This document shows, piece by piece, positions 1 to 9,303 of a stretch of 22,200 nucleotides of DNA. The notes under the pieces were generated by a model, which saw only the letters and a program-made list of their open reading frames with translations, was not told the DNA's origin and searched no databases. How positions within the stretch are numbered: the stretch's first letter is position 1; every line of letters begins with the position of its first letter. Origin of the DNA: Amoebophrya sp. AT5.2 (lineage: Eukaryota > Sar > Dinophyceae > Syndiniales > Amoebophryaceae); assembly GCA_005223375.1 (NCBI GenBank), contig RXOD01004444.1, positions 1-22,200 on the forward strand. Reading direction: 5' to 3'. The position numbers were made by a program, and so were the translations under genes.

Positions 1-60
1 ACGGGGCCGCTACGGCGGCAACCAAGTCTATGGCTTCCTATGTATAGGTCGCCGCAGGTG
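1..60 (+). other. possible 3' tail of an upstream coding exon
   Basis: The first 50 or so bases are GC-rich. In the frame starting at base 2 they read as a Gly/Arg/Tyr-rich peptide beginning RGRYGGNQVYGF, with a strong preference for G or C at third positions, before stops appear in all frames by about base 90. This could be the end of a gene whose body lies to the left of the window, or an unspliced upstream exon of the next gene. The stretch is too short to decide. Confidence 0.2.
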
Positions 61-148
61 GAGCCCTGAAGGGCCTTTGTGATTGATTTGAGTGTTGCTA
101 CCAGCTTGTGCTACTCATCGAACCATCGATCAGGTTGCTCCGTCTGCG

Positions 149-1963
149 ATGCACACTTCGCATCGCCTGCGCCAGATCCTCGAGGAGATCATCCAGCACC
201 CGGAGTACTTCGAGAGCGGCGAGGCCTTGCGTCCCCCGGAGCGCCGAACCAATGTGTCCTCCACCACCGCCAACCACAGCCACACGACGGACAGAAACAG
301 GCTTTCCGCGTTCCTCGTGCAGACGGCGTTTTTGCTCGGCTTTCTTTCCGAGTCGTTCAACTGGGGCGGGCAGGACGGAGTCGCCCTCGTGCACGAGCAC
401 GGAAACTTCGAGCGGTTCTTTCGGGTGACGCTAGAGCGGCGGTCGGTGGCCCTGGCCGAAGTGATGGCGGCGATGCGCGACTACCAGCTGCACGGGTTTC
501 GGAACCGCGAGCAGCTGTCGAAAAAAAGGCAGGAGGTGATGGTCGGCCTGTCCGCGGAACAGGAACGGCTTTGGGAGAAGGAGGCCACCACCAGCGCCAC
601 AAAGGCGAGGGCAGCAGAAGCCCGGCGCGAACAGCCGTCGGAAGCCGCAGAGGTCGTGGTGGACGCAGCGAAATGCGGCGCCACATCATCGCCGCGAGCA
701 GGGGGATGCAGCGGACCGGCTCCAACGAACACTGCTCGAGGAAAGAACGCAACCGCCGCAGAGCTCGTGCTGAATGCCAATCCAGCTGCAGGAACTTCTG
801 TCGTGGAGGACCCTCGGGGTGGGAACGCGTCGTGCACTACATGCACGGGAACAGAACTTGCAGATCGAGTGGAGACAGAGCTTGCTTTCAGAGCAGAATT
901 AAGGATGGACGGGCGGGATCCGCTCTTGCAGATGGAGGAAGGAGTCGATTACGTGTCGCCACTGCGCTGGCTACAGGTAGGCCAGAAGCTGCAGGGCAGC
1001 TATATCTGCGCGCAAGGCCACACCGACGTGAGTATCGAGCTGCTGAAGGTGGAAGCAGATAGCAAAAAGTACGACGAGAGTGAACACCGACTGTTCAATG
1101 ACAAGGGGTCCTTGAAGGAAGTCCTCCCTGCGCTGATGAGCCAGCCGCCGACGGAGATTCCGCGAGAGCTATGGGTGCAAGCATCTTCAATCTGGAATTG
1201 GAAAATCATAGCTACTAAGAAAAGAAAGTACTTCATAGCGATAGCCAGTCATAGCTGTGCCGAGTAGGTGGAAACCGCATCGAACCAAGAATCGTATGTA
1301 ACGTAAAATCTTGTTCAGGTAACCGCGCTGCTTACGTTCAAGTCCAGGACGGGGGTTGCGGGTAGTTTCCAAGTCGAGGGCGAGGTGAGTCTCGACACAG
1401 GCCTCGTGCTGCTGGCCGCCGGCAAGTGGGTGCGACAGCCACAGGGCTACCGAACCGTGGGCATGGTTGGAACGCTGACAAGAAAACGCCTCGCCGGAAG
1501 CATCTACACGACCTTCGTCGACGGGACGCTCACAGCGGATTTCTGCGACACGATCCGCCTGGCAGAGGAAAAGGTCCCCGTCGAGTTGGCGGAAATGGTC
1601 ACGCCGGACGAGGCGGAGCCAGCCAAGGGAGAGACCGTGCGCCTCGCCAGAGCGATGGTACTTACTCAGATTATTCATTTTGTACAGAACACACTTGACT
1701 TTCATCTTCGGGAGTTGCTACTGCTTTTACTGCCCACCTCAACACATCAGCTTCGGGAGTTGCTTCGGATCCGAAACGCATGGAGTGAGTACTTGATGGC
1801 CGTGTTTGCGGAAAAGCGATCCCCTGACAAAAAGAAGAAAAAGCACAAAGTGAAGACCTTTGTAATCAAAGCGGGTGATATACTCAGTGGCGACGGAAAG
1901 TCCGGGGTTGCGTCCCAGCTTGGCAGCAATCTCATGAAAATGGTTTCCGAAATGTTGCGATGA
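149..1963 (+). CDS. three-exon gene, uncharacterised protein with a split beta domain
   Basis: I read exons 149-1174, 1319-1657 and 1751-1963, giving about 525 aa. The start is the first ATG in the open frame (MHTSHRLRQILEE). Residues 1-170 are helical and charged and unrecognised; residues about 170-250 are Ala/Glu/Arg-rich and probably disordered. From about residue 290, GSYICAQGHTDVSIELL followed in exon 2 by VTALLTFKSRTG and KWVRQPQGYRTVGMVGTL matches a pattern I know from many bacterial and protist proteins of unknown role, a compact beta domain with YxCxQGxTxL and WxxxPxGYxxVxLxG signatures. The exon 1/exon 2 junction falls inside this domain, which supports the splice. A loop of about 45 residues is inserted between its early strands. 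The C-terminus is basic (KKKKKHKVK) and unrecognised. GC3 is high in the exons and drops in the introns. Function unknown. Confidence 0.7.
1175..1318 (+). other. intron 1 of the 149-1963 gene
   Basis: The sequence starts GTGCAAG after a TGG codon and ends TTGTTCAG before GTAACC; it is 144 nt and in phase 0. The genomic frame meets a TAG at 1265 inside it. It is AT-richer than the flanks. Third-position GC stays high up to about 1174, which argues against the earlier in-frame GT at 1049. Confidence 0.65.
1658..1750 (+). other. intron 2 of the 149-1963 gene
   Basis: The sequence starts GTACTTACT and ends CACATCAG; it is 93 nt and in phase 0. It has no stop in the coding frame, so retention would add 31 hydrophobic, Leu-rich residues. 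Splicing joins RLARAM to LRELLRIRNAWSEY, a smoother helical, GC3-rich sequence. The interior carries a 14-nt copy (1706-1719) of the start of exon 3 (1751-1764). An alternative acceptor is the CAG ending at 1687. Confidence 0.55.
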
Positions 1964-2885
1964 CGATGAACGGAACCCGAGGTAGAATTTCCCAAAATAT
2001 ATAAACAGGGAGGTTCTGATCGAGATCGTGATCCTGTAAACCTAAACATGGTGTACTAGTAATGTGTCGGCTGTAGCAGGTGTAGCTGGTGAAAAATTAC
2101 TTTTAAGAAAGTACTTTACTGAAGAATCTCCCCCGCATCAGTTCCCAGAACGTCGTGGCGCGGTGGACCGATTGAAAATCTCTTCAAACTAAAACAATCT
2201 CGTCATCTGAACTTATGCGACAGGAACGCGACTCCGGCGACGCTATCTGCAATTGTCCAAAACCCCATTTCTTTGCGCGACACTTTCGGTAAAGAAGGAT
2301 TGAAGATTGGTAAGCTATGATGTTTAGTGTTGTCGTGTTCGGGCCGGGATACGTGGCCCTCTGTGATTGATTTCAAAGTCAAATCGATCGCTGGATTCAA
2401 ATCCAGAGGTCCCACGGCCAAGCTGCGAAAGTGCAGTTTTTCAAGCAAGTTTGTCCGAGGAAGGAAGAAGACCGATTTCTTTGAGCAAATCCGGTCCAGA
2501 ACTTGTTCGCCTGATGATCGCGGAGAAGCACAGCAATTTCATTCTTGCTAAGTGCAGGCACTTGGCACAACGAAAAGGTCCGCGCCAACGATATCGGTAA
2601 AATCAATTATGGAGCTTAGAACAAGATCGGTCAAGAATTAAACTCGATGACGATGCGTGCTGGTCGTTGTGATCTGATTCGAAATGTGTCAAAATTCGAT
2701 CGGTATAGCTATCGGTGGTCTACTGTGATATGTTCCGCGAAGAGTCGGTACTTGTTTCGAGATGGTAGTGCTTGCAGTTCCTCATGGCTTTCAAATCGGA
2801 GATCCTTTTTTTCGTGCAGCAGAGATACCGCCTCACCCGACCCCGCTTTTTTTTCTCCTTACGAAAACATGTAGGTAGGAGCCGT

Positions 2886-2900
2886 GCCGCTTGAAGCGGC
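2886..2900. repeat. short perfect hairpin GCCGCTTGAAGCGGC
   Basis: Seven bases pair perfectly around a single central base. The element follows GGAGCCGT and is followed by TTTCACG. A smaller hairpin of the same style, GCCCTGAAGGGC, follows GGAGCC-like sequence at 63-74 upstream of the first gene. The role is unknown. Confidence 0.4.
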
Positions 2901-3095
2901 TTTCACGAAGAATCTTTCTGCACCTACTCCTGAAGGCATGCCAATTCCTCATCCGAAACAGAGACTGTATACTTGGCTACCGCCATTTACCTAGTCATAC
3001 TGTGCAAAAATTGATTTACGTTCATTTTTTATTAATTTCGAAGATTTGATTTATCGAGAACAGCAACAGCGACAGCATCTACTTCAGAGTCAGTG

Positions 3096-3104
3096 TATAT
3101 AAAA
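3096..3104 (+). promoter_or_regulatory. TATA-like box upstream of the glutaminase gene
   Basis: TATATAAAA lies 51-59 bases before the ATG at 3155. This position would give a 5' leader of roughly 20-30 nt if transcription began the usual 25-30 bases downstream. It is a motif match only; AT-rich gaps will contain such strings by chance. Confidence 0.35.
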
Positions 3105-3154
3105 GTTCATACAGCTGCTGCCAAGCTACTTCACAGAAACTGCATTCGATTTCG

Positions 3155-6100
3155 ATGGCGTCCGGGACAACATCCGACAGCGATGTGAATACGCGCAACT
3201 ACCTCCGCTCCGTTAGCTTCGAGCGGGCCAACACGAATGGGCCTCTCGCCGCGGCAGTTGCACCAGCTGGTGCGGGGTCAGGTGCAGCCTCTCCCACTAC
3301 CGCAGTGGCCGCGAAAAGCGGCACACCGCCGCCTCCTGTCGTGAGAACCTCTTCGAGTGTGAACGCACTGTTGCTACCGACAACAAGTTTTCGCGGGGAG
3401 GGGCCACACGCGGCGCAGAATGGCGGTAGCTGGGCGTGGCACTGGCGAAGCGGGACGGCGACCGGCGGCCCGCCCGGGACGCCGGCGGGGGCAGCGCAGA
3501 GGGGGTCCGCGGTAGTCGATCCGGCACAAAAGCCTCCGGCGAGGACGATCGCGGGACAGATGAACGCGCCGGGTGTTTTCGGCGGTCGAATTTCGGCTAA
3601 GGGCGGCGGCAAGGCGAAAGCGGCAATGGCTGGAGCAAAGGGCTCGTCTTCGCAGCAGAACCGGGTTGGTCGCCGCAATTCTATGCGATCGGACGAGATG
3701 AACAAGGTGGCACCATGTTCTGGAGAGGAGGATAACGATAACTTCGATGAGGAGGATAACAATAACTGGCTCCAAACCGTGTACGAGTTTGTCCTGTCTC
3801 TCCAGGAGGATCCCGACTTCCGCCTCCGCAGCGGGCTCTCCCCGAACTCGCCCGCCACCATCGTCAATGCCGAGCTCCCCGACCCCAGCAACACCAAACG
3901 CGGGCGCAGCAAGATCGAGGCCGAGGCATTTTTCCTCTACCTTCGCTCCAAGGGGCTGGTTGACGACGACGCGCGCGTGTTTCCGGTGCGCGTCCGCGCA
4001 AAGATGGTGCTGGAGGGGCAGCAACGCGGGAGAGGGAATGTTGGGGGAACAGGGTACGCAGCTCGTGCGCCTCCTCGATCTTGTAATGTCAAGGACCTCT
4101 ACAAGATCGAGGAGGCTCACGAGCTGCGCCGGGCGGCGAGTTCCGAGATGGCGAGCGTGTATTCCGGAGGTTCCGAGCACAGAGCCGTTGCTGGTGTGGA
4201 AAAAGGGAAACCACGGAAAAACCGCCTGCTGTCTTCCTCGTCGCAGTCGCAGACATCTGCGGCGGGGTCAGTTCCGGACGCGCGCATGAGCTACCAGTCG
4301 GACGTGGTTTCCAAACGCAGCCGATCAGGATCCCCAGGGATGGAGGAGGAGATCGTTGGATCCTCCGGCACCACGGGTGGTGAGTTCGTCCTGCGCGGAC
4401 TGGGCTCGCTGGCGTCCGCCCCGTCCACCGGACACCCCGAAAGGGACACTCATCTTCAAGAGCAAGCTGCCGGCAACATGGGGAGCTCAACGCTATTCGC
4501 GGCGCCGGACTCGCCCTCCAGCTGTCTGCTGCCCGACGAGCACGCGGCGTTCTTCAACGAGCTGGAATACGACAACAGGGAGCGCGTCCCGCTGTGCCAG
4601 GCCGAGGAGAAGGAGCTGCTGTTTTCCCGCGACGAGTTCGTGTTCTGCATCAAGGCCAGTCCTGAGGCGGTCGCGCGCGCGTGCGCCAATGATTTTGTGA
4701 TGCGCGACTTCGACGTGTTCTCCGCCGACTGCCGGAAGATCTACGACGAACTCATCGACCACCACAAGGGCGCGAAAGCCTCCTACATCCCGCAGCTGCA
4801 GCGCCAGAACGAACACTGGTGGGGCATCGCGTGCTGCACCGTGGACGGGCAGCGGCTGCGCTACGGGGATTTTGCCCAGCAGTTCTGCCTCCAGTCCTGC
4901 AGCAAGCCGATCACGTACGGTGCGGTCCTCGAGGGAGTCGGAGTGGAAGACACGCACAAGCACGTGGGGTGCGAGCCGAGCGGGATGATTTTCAACGCGT
5001 TGGCGCTGGATCGCAACGGGTTGCCGCACAACCCTTTGATCAACAGCGGCGCAATCATGTGTGCCGGGATCTACTTTGCAGCCGCGATCGAGAAGAAGAT
5101 GGAGCTGGCGAAGGAAGAAGAAATGCGGCTGGAGGAGGAAGAACTGAAATGTGCGGAAGAAATCGACGAGGGCTCTAAAAATCGTTTTTCCGAAAACTTG
5201 GTCGAAGATCCCTTGGAGGCTGCTGGCGGCGGCTTTCCGATCGACAAAGCGAATTCGTGTCCGCTGATCGGCAAGAAGGGGCAGGAAAAGCCTCGCGAGC
5301 CGGCAGTAGAGAAGGAGGGGAACAGTTCATCTTGCGCGCAGGATCATGAATTCGCTAGCTGCGCCAGCAGCGTCGTTACGTTCGCGGCAACGGGGGTGGT
5401 CGCATCTTCACCCATCAAAGCAGGAATAGCCTCTGCGGAGGGACCAGACGCCAAACAAAGCAGCGCCAGAGGGCCGCAAACGGCAAGCACCGGGACGTTG
5501 ACGAAGGTTGACGAGGAGGGAGTCGCCACAGAAGACGAAACCGAGGAATCGGGAACGGAATTTTTGGACGACAAGCTCGAGTCTGTTGTTAACGGGAGTA
5601 GGCCCAAGCAGGCTTCGCAGGATGGTAAGAAAAAGGCAGACTTTAAAACGCAGCGGCGCCACAGCACCGACGACAGCAAGCTAATCGGCGCGCTGACGAA
5701 GGAGACCGCGCAGAAAGGCTGCCGCCGCAGCGCACCCAAGATGCCACCGAAGAGCGTCAGCGCCCACAGCCCAATCGCTGGAGCAACAGCAACACCAGCG
5801 GGCTCTGCCTCCCCGAAGGCCGAGTTTAAACAGCTATCTGCTCCTCATCTTGATCATCATCATCCTCATCATCTGTCCGCCAAGACTGACGACGACGAGG
5901 AGGTGGACGTTTCCGACGTGCCGAAAATCATGCGCGAGTTCATCCAGAAGCTCTCCCGCGACGACAAAATGAGCCCGTCCGCGATCGCCGAGGCGAGCGG
6001 CCTCAACGTCGCGAAAATCTACGCCATCCTGAAAATGGGACGCAAGCAGGACCGGGAGCAGAAAACGAGGCGGCGGCAGGAAAACCGACGCCGGGAGCAG

Positions 6101-8596
6101 TACTATGCGACACAGGGACAGGAGCACAACGGCCAGGAGGAAGCGCCACCTCATGAACTACCGTGGTACGCCTCGACAACGGAAAAGTGCGCCAACCTCT
6201 CGCACCACCACCACGACACGCCGGCGGGCGTGCCTGGGCGAATTTTCGAGCCGTTCGCCTGGGAGGAGGCGGTTGAGTGCGAGGAGAAAGAGCAGGAAAT
6301 GCAACGACTCTTATGTTTGGACACGGCGCTGGAAAGAGAGACGGAGGTGCAAGAAGTGATCTATGTCGGAAATGACGGGCGGGAGCACGTGCGGCAGAAG
6401 AAACTTGGCAGGAGGAGAAGGTCAAAGGAGCTGTCCGCAAGAGCTCCGTTAGGGTATGCGGCTGGAGCTGGGCACGCGGCATCGAGCGGAAACTTTTTTG
6501 GCAACAACAAACGGGCGGCGAGTCCTGGGAGCCCGCAGAAGGGCGGATTGCCGCTCGAGCAAATGAACAGCCCGCGCTTAAGCACGTCGTCGATGGGGCG
6601 GAGCAGCAACGGAAGTTTTGACATGTCGATCAGCGGAGATGTCGGTTCTCTGAACGGTAGTAAGGCTGCCTTAGTGAAACTGGAGCTGGACGAGCTCGAG
6701 CAAGTCGGAAGCAGAGCTGCTGGCGAGCGCCCTGCGCTGAGCAAAGGTAAAGCCAAAAGTAAGGAGAGCAAGCAAGCGGCCGTAGCAGTAGCAATTGGGA
6801 CAACTACTGGCAATGGAGCAACTTCTGCGTCCACCGCGCCGTCGGCTGCGGGAGGGGCGTTGGCGCCGGGGCAGACTATCACGCTCAAGCCAGGTATTTC
6901 TTCGATGTCGAAGGGCATGAAACGGGCATACGCAAGCTCCCCCCAGATGGGAGCAGCAAGCGCACGAGCGGATGGCAAAACGGGCTTTGCATCTTCCGCT
7001 AAAAGCACAAAGACGTCAGGAGCAGCGGACATTTCGCCAGACACAAGCCCCACGACCGATTTTTTGCCAGGTGGAAAGCTCAAGGAAGACCATCACTCCA
7101 GCGACTCCTTGTCTCCCGCGAACAGAGATCAGACCCCGAGCACCTCCGCGACTACCGACGCCGACGACATCAATACCGCGACTGTGAAGATTTTTCCGCT
7201 GCCCTCGTCCTCTGCAAATTCGTCCAATGCTGCGTCAAGTGATGAGGCCTCCAAGTCGCCGCGCAGCGGCGGGCAGCTCCAGGTGGGACAAAAGACGGCG
7301 CTTATTACGAAATCAGGCACATCAACCTCCGGTGGAACAGAGAACGCCTCCTCCCTAACAGCAACAGCGGATCCTGATCCCGTCGGGTTTGTGAACACGC
7401 TTAGCGACTACGTCGAGGAGTGTTTGTTTGAGATTCAGAACATGTGGTCGCGGCTCGGCGGCCGCCGTCCGGTTGGGTACGACGAGGACGTTTTTCATTC
7501 CGAAGCGAAGACCGCGGACCGCAACTTCGCGCTGGCTTACTACCTGAAAGAGCACCGCGCCTTTCCTGATTTGATCAACGGCACGCAGTGCGGCCGCGAG
7601 TCGCTGATGAACGAGGTGCTGGATTTTTACTTCCAGCTGTGCGCGTTGACCGTGGACTGCGAGACGCTGGCGATCGCGGCCGCCACCTTGGCGAACGGCG
7701 GCGTGTGCCCGACCACCTGTGAGCGCGTGCTGAAACCCGTCACGGTGAAGCACATCCTGTCCATGATGTACTCGTGCGGGATGTACGATTACAGCGGCGA
7801 GTTTGCGTTCCGCATCGGGCTGCCGGCCAAGTCCGGCGTCGCGGGCGGGGTGATGGTGGTGGTGCCGAACTTGCTGGGGTTCGCAACCTTCAGTCCGCCG
7901 CTGGACAAGTACGGCAACAGTGAGCGCGGCCGCGAGTTCTTCGCGCGGCTGACGAGTGTGCGGCCGCTGCACAACTTCGACATAACAGCAAGCTCGGACC
8001 AAATGATGGGAACGGGGGGACTGTGGGGGGGCTTCGGCGGCGGCAAGCAGCAGGCAGCAGTGGGTATCGCGGGAGCCGGCGCACGGGAGCTGTCGAGCGA
8101 TGGCGTCACGACAGTCGTGGCTCCCGCCGACAGTGGGGGGCTCTTAGCCCAGCCGCGGAGTTCCGACGCGCTCTCTTCTGCGCACCCGTCGTCCGAGGCC
8201 AACTACCACGGCGGCGTTACAACCACCGCCTCAACCTTTTCCGGACAGGGGCTGCAGAATCCGAGCAGCGCGCTGCCGAGCTGGCTGTTCGAGCCGAAGG
8301 CCCATCTCATTCAGCTGGCCGCGGTGGGCGATCTGGTTTCCTTGAACCGGATGCGGTTGAGCGGCTGCCGTGAGTTCTACGGCGAGGATTACGACCGGCG
8401 CACGCCCCTGCACCTCGCCGCGAGCAACGGGCACCTGTCGGTCGTGCGCTTCCTGCTGGACAACGGCCACCCCGTGGACATGGTCGACCGATGGGGTGGC
8501 ACGCCCCTGGACGACGCCGTGCGGGAAAACCACCTGTCAGTCGCGAACTTCCTGGAGCGCTACATGGAGGGTTCATTTGGGGGGATTTGGAAGTGA
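3155..8596 (+). CDS. kidney-type glutaminase with ankyrin repeats and a giant internal insertion
   Basis: This intronless 1813-aa protein should hydrolyse glutamine to glutamate and ammonia. It belongs to the serine beta-lactamase-like glutaminase family, in contrast to the roughly 670-aa animal GLS. Residues 1-200 are low-complexity. About 205-275 and 480-530 match the helical N-terminal domain of GLS. The catalytic domain opens with ASYIPQL (Tyr544), FCLQSCSKP (SxxK, Ser581/Lys584) and HNPLINSGA (Asn630). It is then interrupted by about 765 residues and resumes at about 1414 with HSEAKTADRNFA (Glu1450, Asn1457), DFYFQLC (Tyr1492), SCGMYDYSG (Tyr1544) and SGVAGG (Val1562). All correspond to known GLS active-site residues. 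Ankyrin repeats occupy about 1715-1810 (TPLHLAASNGHLSVVRFLL). No convincing mitochondrial presequence was seen. A TATA-like box precedes the start. Confidence 0.93.
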   Translation: MASGTTSDSDVNTRNYLRSVSFERANTNGPLAAAVAPAGAGSGAASPTTAVAAKSGTPPPPVVRTSSSVNALLLPTTSFRGEGPHAAQNGGSWAWHWRSGTATGGPPGTPAGAAQRGSAVVDPAQKPPARTIAGQMNAPGVFGGRISAKGGGKAKAAMAGAKGSSSQQNRVGRRNSMRSDEMNKVAPCSGEEDNDNFDEEDNNNWLQTVYEFVLSLQEDPDFRLRSGLSPNSPATIVNAELPDPSNTKRGRSKIEAEAFFLYLRSKGLVDDDARVFPVRVRAKMVLEGQQRGRGNVGGTGYAARAPPRSCNVKDLYKIEEAHELRRAASSEMASVYSGGSEHRAVAGVEKGKPRKNRLLSSSSQSQTSAAGSVPDARMSYQSDVVSKRSRSGSPGMEEEIVGSSGTTGGEFVLRGLGSLASAPSTGHPERDTHLQEQAAGNMGSSTLFAAPDSPSSCLLPDEHAAFFNELEYDNRERVPLCQAEEKELLFSRDEFVFCIKASPEAVARACANDFVMRDFDVFSADCRKIYDELIDHHKGAKASYIPQLQRQNEHWWGIACCTVDGQRLRYGDFAQQFCLQSCSKPITYGAVLEGVGVEDTHKHVGCEPSGMIFNALALDRNGLPHNPLINSGAIMCAGIYFAAAIEKKMELAKEEEMRLEEEELKCAEEIDEGSKNRFSENLVEDPLEAAGGGFPIDKANSCPLIGKKGQEKPREPAVEKEGNSSSCAQDHEFASCASSVVTFAATGVVASSPIKAGIASAEGPDAKQSSARGPQTASTGTLTKVDEEGVATEDETEESGTEFLDDKLESVVNGSRPKQASQDGKKKADFKTQRRHSTDDSKLIGALTKETAQKGCRRSAPKMPPKSVSAHSPIAGATATPAGSASPKAEFKQLSAPHLDHHHPHHLSAKTDDDEEVDVSDVPKIMREFIQKLSRDDKMSPSAIAEASGLNVAKIYAILKMGRKQDREQKTRRRQENRRREQYYATQGQEHNGQEEAPPHELPWYASTTEKCANLSHHHHDTPAGVPGRIFEPFAWEEAVECEEKEQEMQRLLCLDTALERETEVQEVIYVGNDGREHVRQKKLGRRRRSKELSARAPLGYAAGAGHAASSGNFFGNNKRAASPGSPQKGGLPLEQMNSPRLSTSSMGRSSNGSFDMSISGDVGSLNGSKAALVKLELDELEQVGSRAAGERPALSKGKAKSKESKQAAVAVAIGTTTGNGATSASTAPSAAGGALAPGQTITLKPGISSMSKGMKRAYASSPQMGAASARADGKTGFASSAKSTKTSGAADISPDTSPTTDFLPGGKLKEDHHSSDSLSPANRDQTPSTSATTDADDINTATVKIFPLPSSSANSSNAASSDEASKSPRSGGQLQVGQKTALITKSGTSTSGGTENASSLTATADPDPVGFVNTLSDYVEECLFEIQNMWSRLGGRRPVGYDEDVFHSEAKTADRNFALAYYLKEHRAFPDLINGTQCGRESLMNEVLDFYFQLCALTVDCETLAIAAATLANGGVCPTTCERVLKPVTVKHILSMMYSCGMYDYSGEFAFRIGLPAKSGVAGGVMVVVPNLLGFATFSPPLDKYGNSERGREFFARLTSVRPLHNFDITASSDQMMGTGGLWGGFGGGKQQAAVGIAGAGARELSSDGVTTVVAPADSGGLLAQPRSSDALSSAHPSSEANYHGGVTTTASTFSGQGLQNPSSALPSWLFEPKAHLIQLAAVGDLVSLNRMRLSGCREFYGEDYDRRTPLHLAASNGHLSVVRFLLDNGHPVDMVDRWGGTPLDDAVRENHLSVANFLERYMEGSFGGIWK
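4057..4128. repeat. 29-bp near-perfect inverted repeat inside the glutaminase reading frame
   Basis: Arms 4057-4085 and 4100-4128 are reverse complements with one mismatch, around a 14-nt loop. The repeat lies in the low-conservation stretch between the two parts of the N-terminal helical domain. The right arm encodes LYKIEEAHELR. RNA from this region should form a long stable hairpin. Confidence 0.8.
5099..7390 (+). other. 764-residue insertion inside the glutaminase catalytic domain
   Basis: Residues about 649-1412 have no counterpart in animal or bacterial glutaminases. The stretch starts with a charged helix (ELAKEEEMRLEEEEL) and continues with Ser/Ala/Gly-rich sequence and His-rich runs. 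It includes a predicted helical segment at about 921-985 whose core, KMSPSAIAEASGLNVAKIYA, resembles a helix-turn-helix, followed by a basic Arg/Gln tail. At about 1082 there is a KKLGRRRRSK cluster like a nuclear localisation signal. The frame stays open for 2.3 kb. The insertion sits between the helix after the catalytic Asn and the segment leading to the catalytic Glu, a surface connection in known structures. Confidence 0.75.
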
Positions 8597-9151
8597 AGAG
8601 AATCTGGGGCGCGCCGAGATTTGACTGAAGAAACCTTTGTCCGATTTGTTATTTTCAATCAGCTATCGTTTCGGATACGGTTAGGCTATACGGATTCGAT
8701 TCAAGCAAAACGAAAAACAGGGCCGAAGAAGTGGCACAGCGAGAAGGGACGCCGAATGCAATTTTGTTCGAATAGTACTGAGAGTACAACAAGTGCGTTG
8801 TCGTTTAGGTACGTATTGTCAGGAGCTTCTTCGGTTGTCGGGAGGTGAACGCGATCGCACATTCTCGTTGGGGATCATCTTCGTTATCGCTACTTCGTGT
8901 TGGACGTAACGTTAACAACACACAGCTGGGCATGTTCTCGTTGCGTCAAGGGTCTTCCGGTTTCGTCGTGCGTTGCTTAATTTTGATGGGAGGGTTGTAG
9001 TGCCATCCTCTACTGTCGGGGTATGACTATCACTATCTCTCTGCCTTTGAGATCATGGTGTAGAAGCAAATTCAAATGTGAAAGGGGCCACATAAGCAAC
9101 ACGAAGCTTCTCCTTCTGCTCCTGCAAAAACCACGCGGGGATCGTAGGGGT

Positions 9152-9184
9152 CTGAACGTGTTCAGGGGATCTGAACGCGTCCAG
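9152..9184. promoter_or_regulatory. two near-palindromic 14-bp boxes, candidate binding sites
   Basis: CTGAACGTGTTCAG (9152-9165) is a perfect inverted repeat with a 2-base centre. CTGAACGCGTCCAG (9171-9184) is the same with one arm mismatch. They start 19 bp apart, about 260-290 bp before the ATG at 9445. The arrangement resembles paired sites for a dimeric DNA-binding protein; no protein is identified. Confidence 0.4.
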
Positions 9185-9303
9185 GCACGACAACAATTTG
9201 AAAACGAAGGGGTACGGTAGTTAGAGGCACTTTCTTACTACGGTGTTGAAGCTTACGAAGCAAGACCAAGAGACCAATCATAGTTAGATAGACGTTAATA
9301 AAA

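Larger units (their letters stand above)
1964..3154. other. intergenic region, no gene seen
   Basis: This stretch of about 1.2 kb is AT-richer than the flanking exons and holds only short open frames with no protein-like character. A TATATAAA at 1998-2005 lies just after the first gene's stop. A perfect 15-nt hairpin sits at 2886-2900 and a stronger TATA-like box at 3096-3104. A 12-mer at 2362-2373 is shared with positions 78-89 near the window start. No tRNA or other RNA gene was recognised; GATTCAAATCC near 2393 resembles a B box but no cloverleaf can be folded around it. Confidence 0.6.

Noticed and set aside
357..846. Long open frames on the minus strand opposite the first, third and fifth genes
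   Set aside because: They mirror GC-rich codons of the + strand genes and give Arg/Pro/Ser-rich products without coherent patterns; they are treated as shadows.
1049..1318. A donor at 1049 or 1069 for intron 1 of the first gene
   Set aside because: The sequence from 1049 to about 1174 keeps coding character (GC-rich third positions, no stop). The GT at 1175 gives a clean phase-0 GT-AG intron without needing unusual boundaries.
2330..2420. Possible tRNA because of GATTCAAATCC near 2393
   Set aside because: No matching acceptor, D or anticodon stems can be placed around it.
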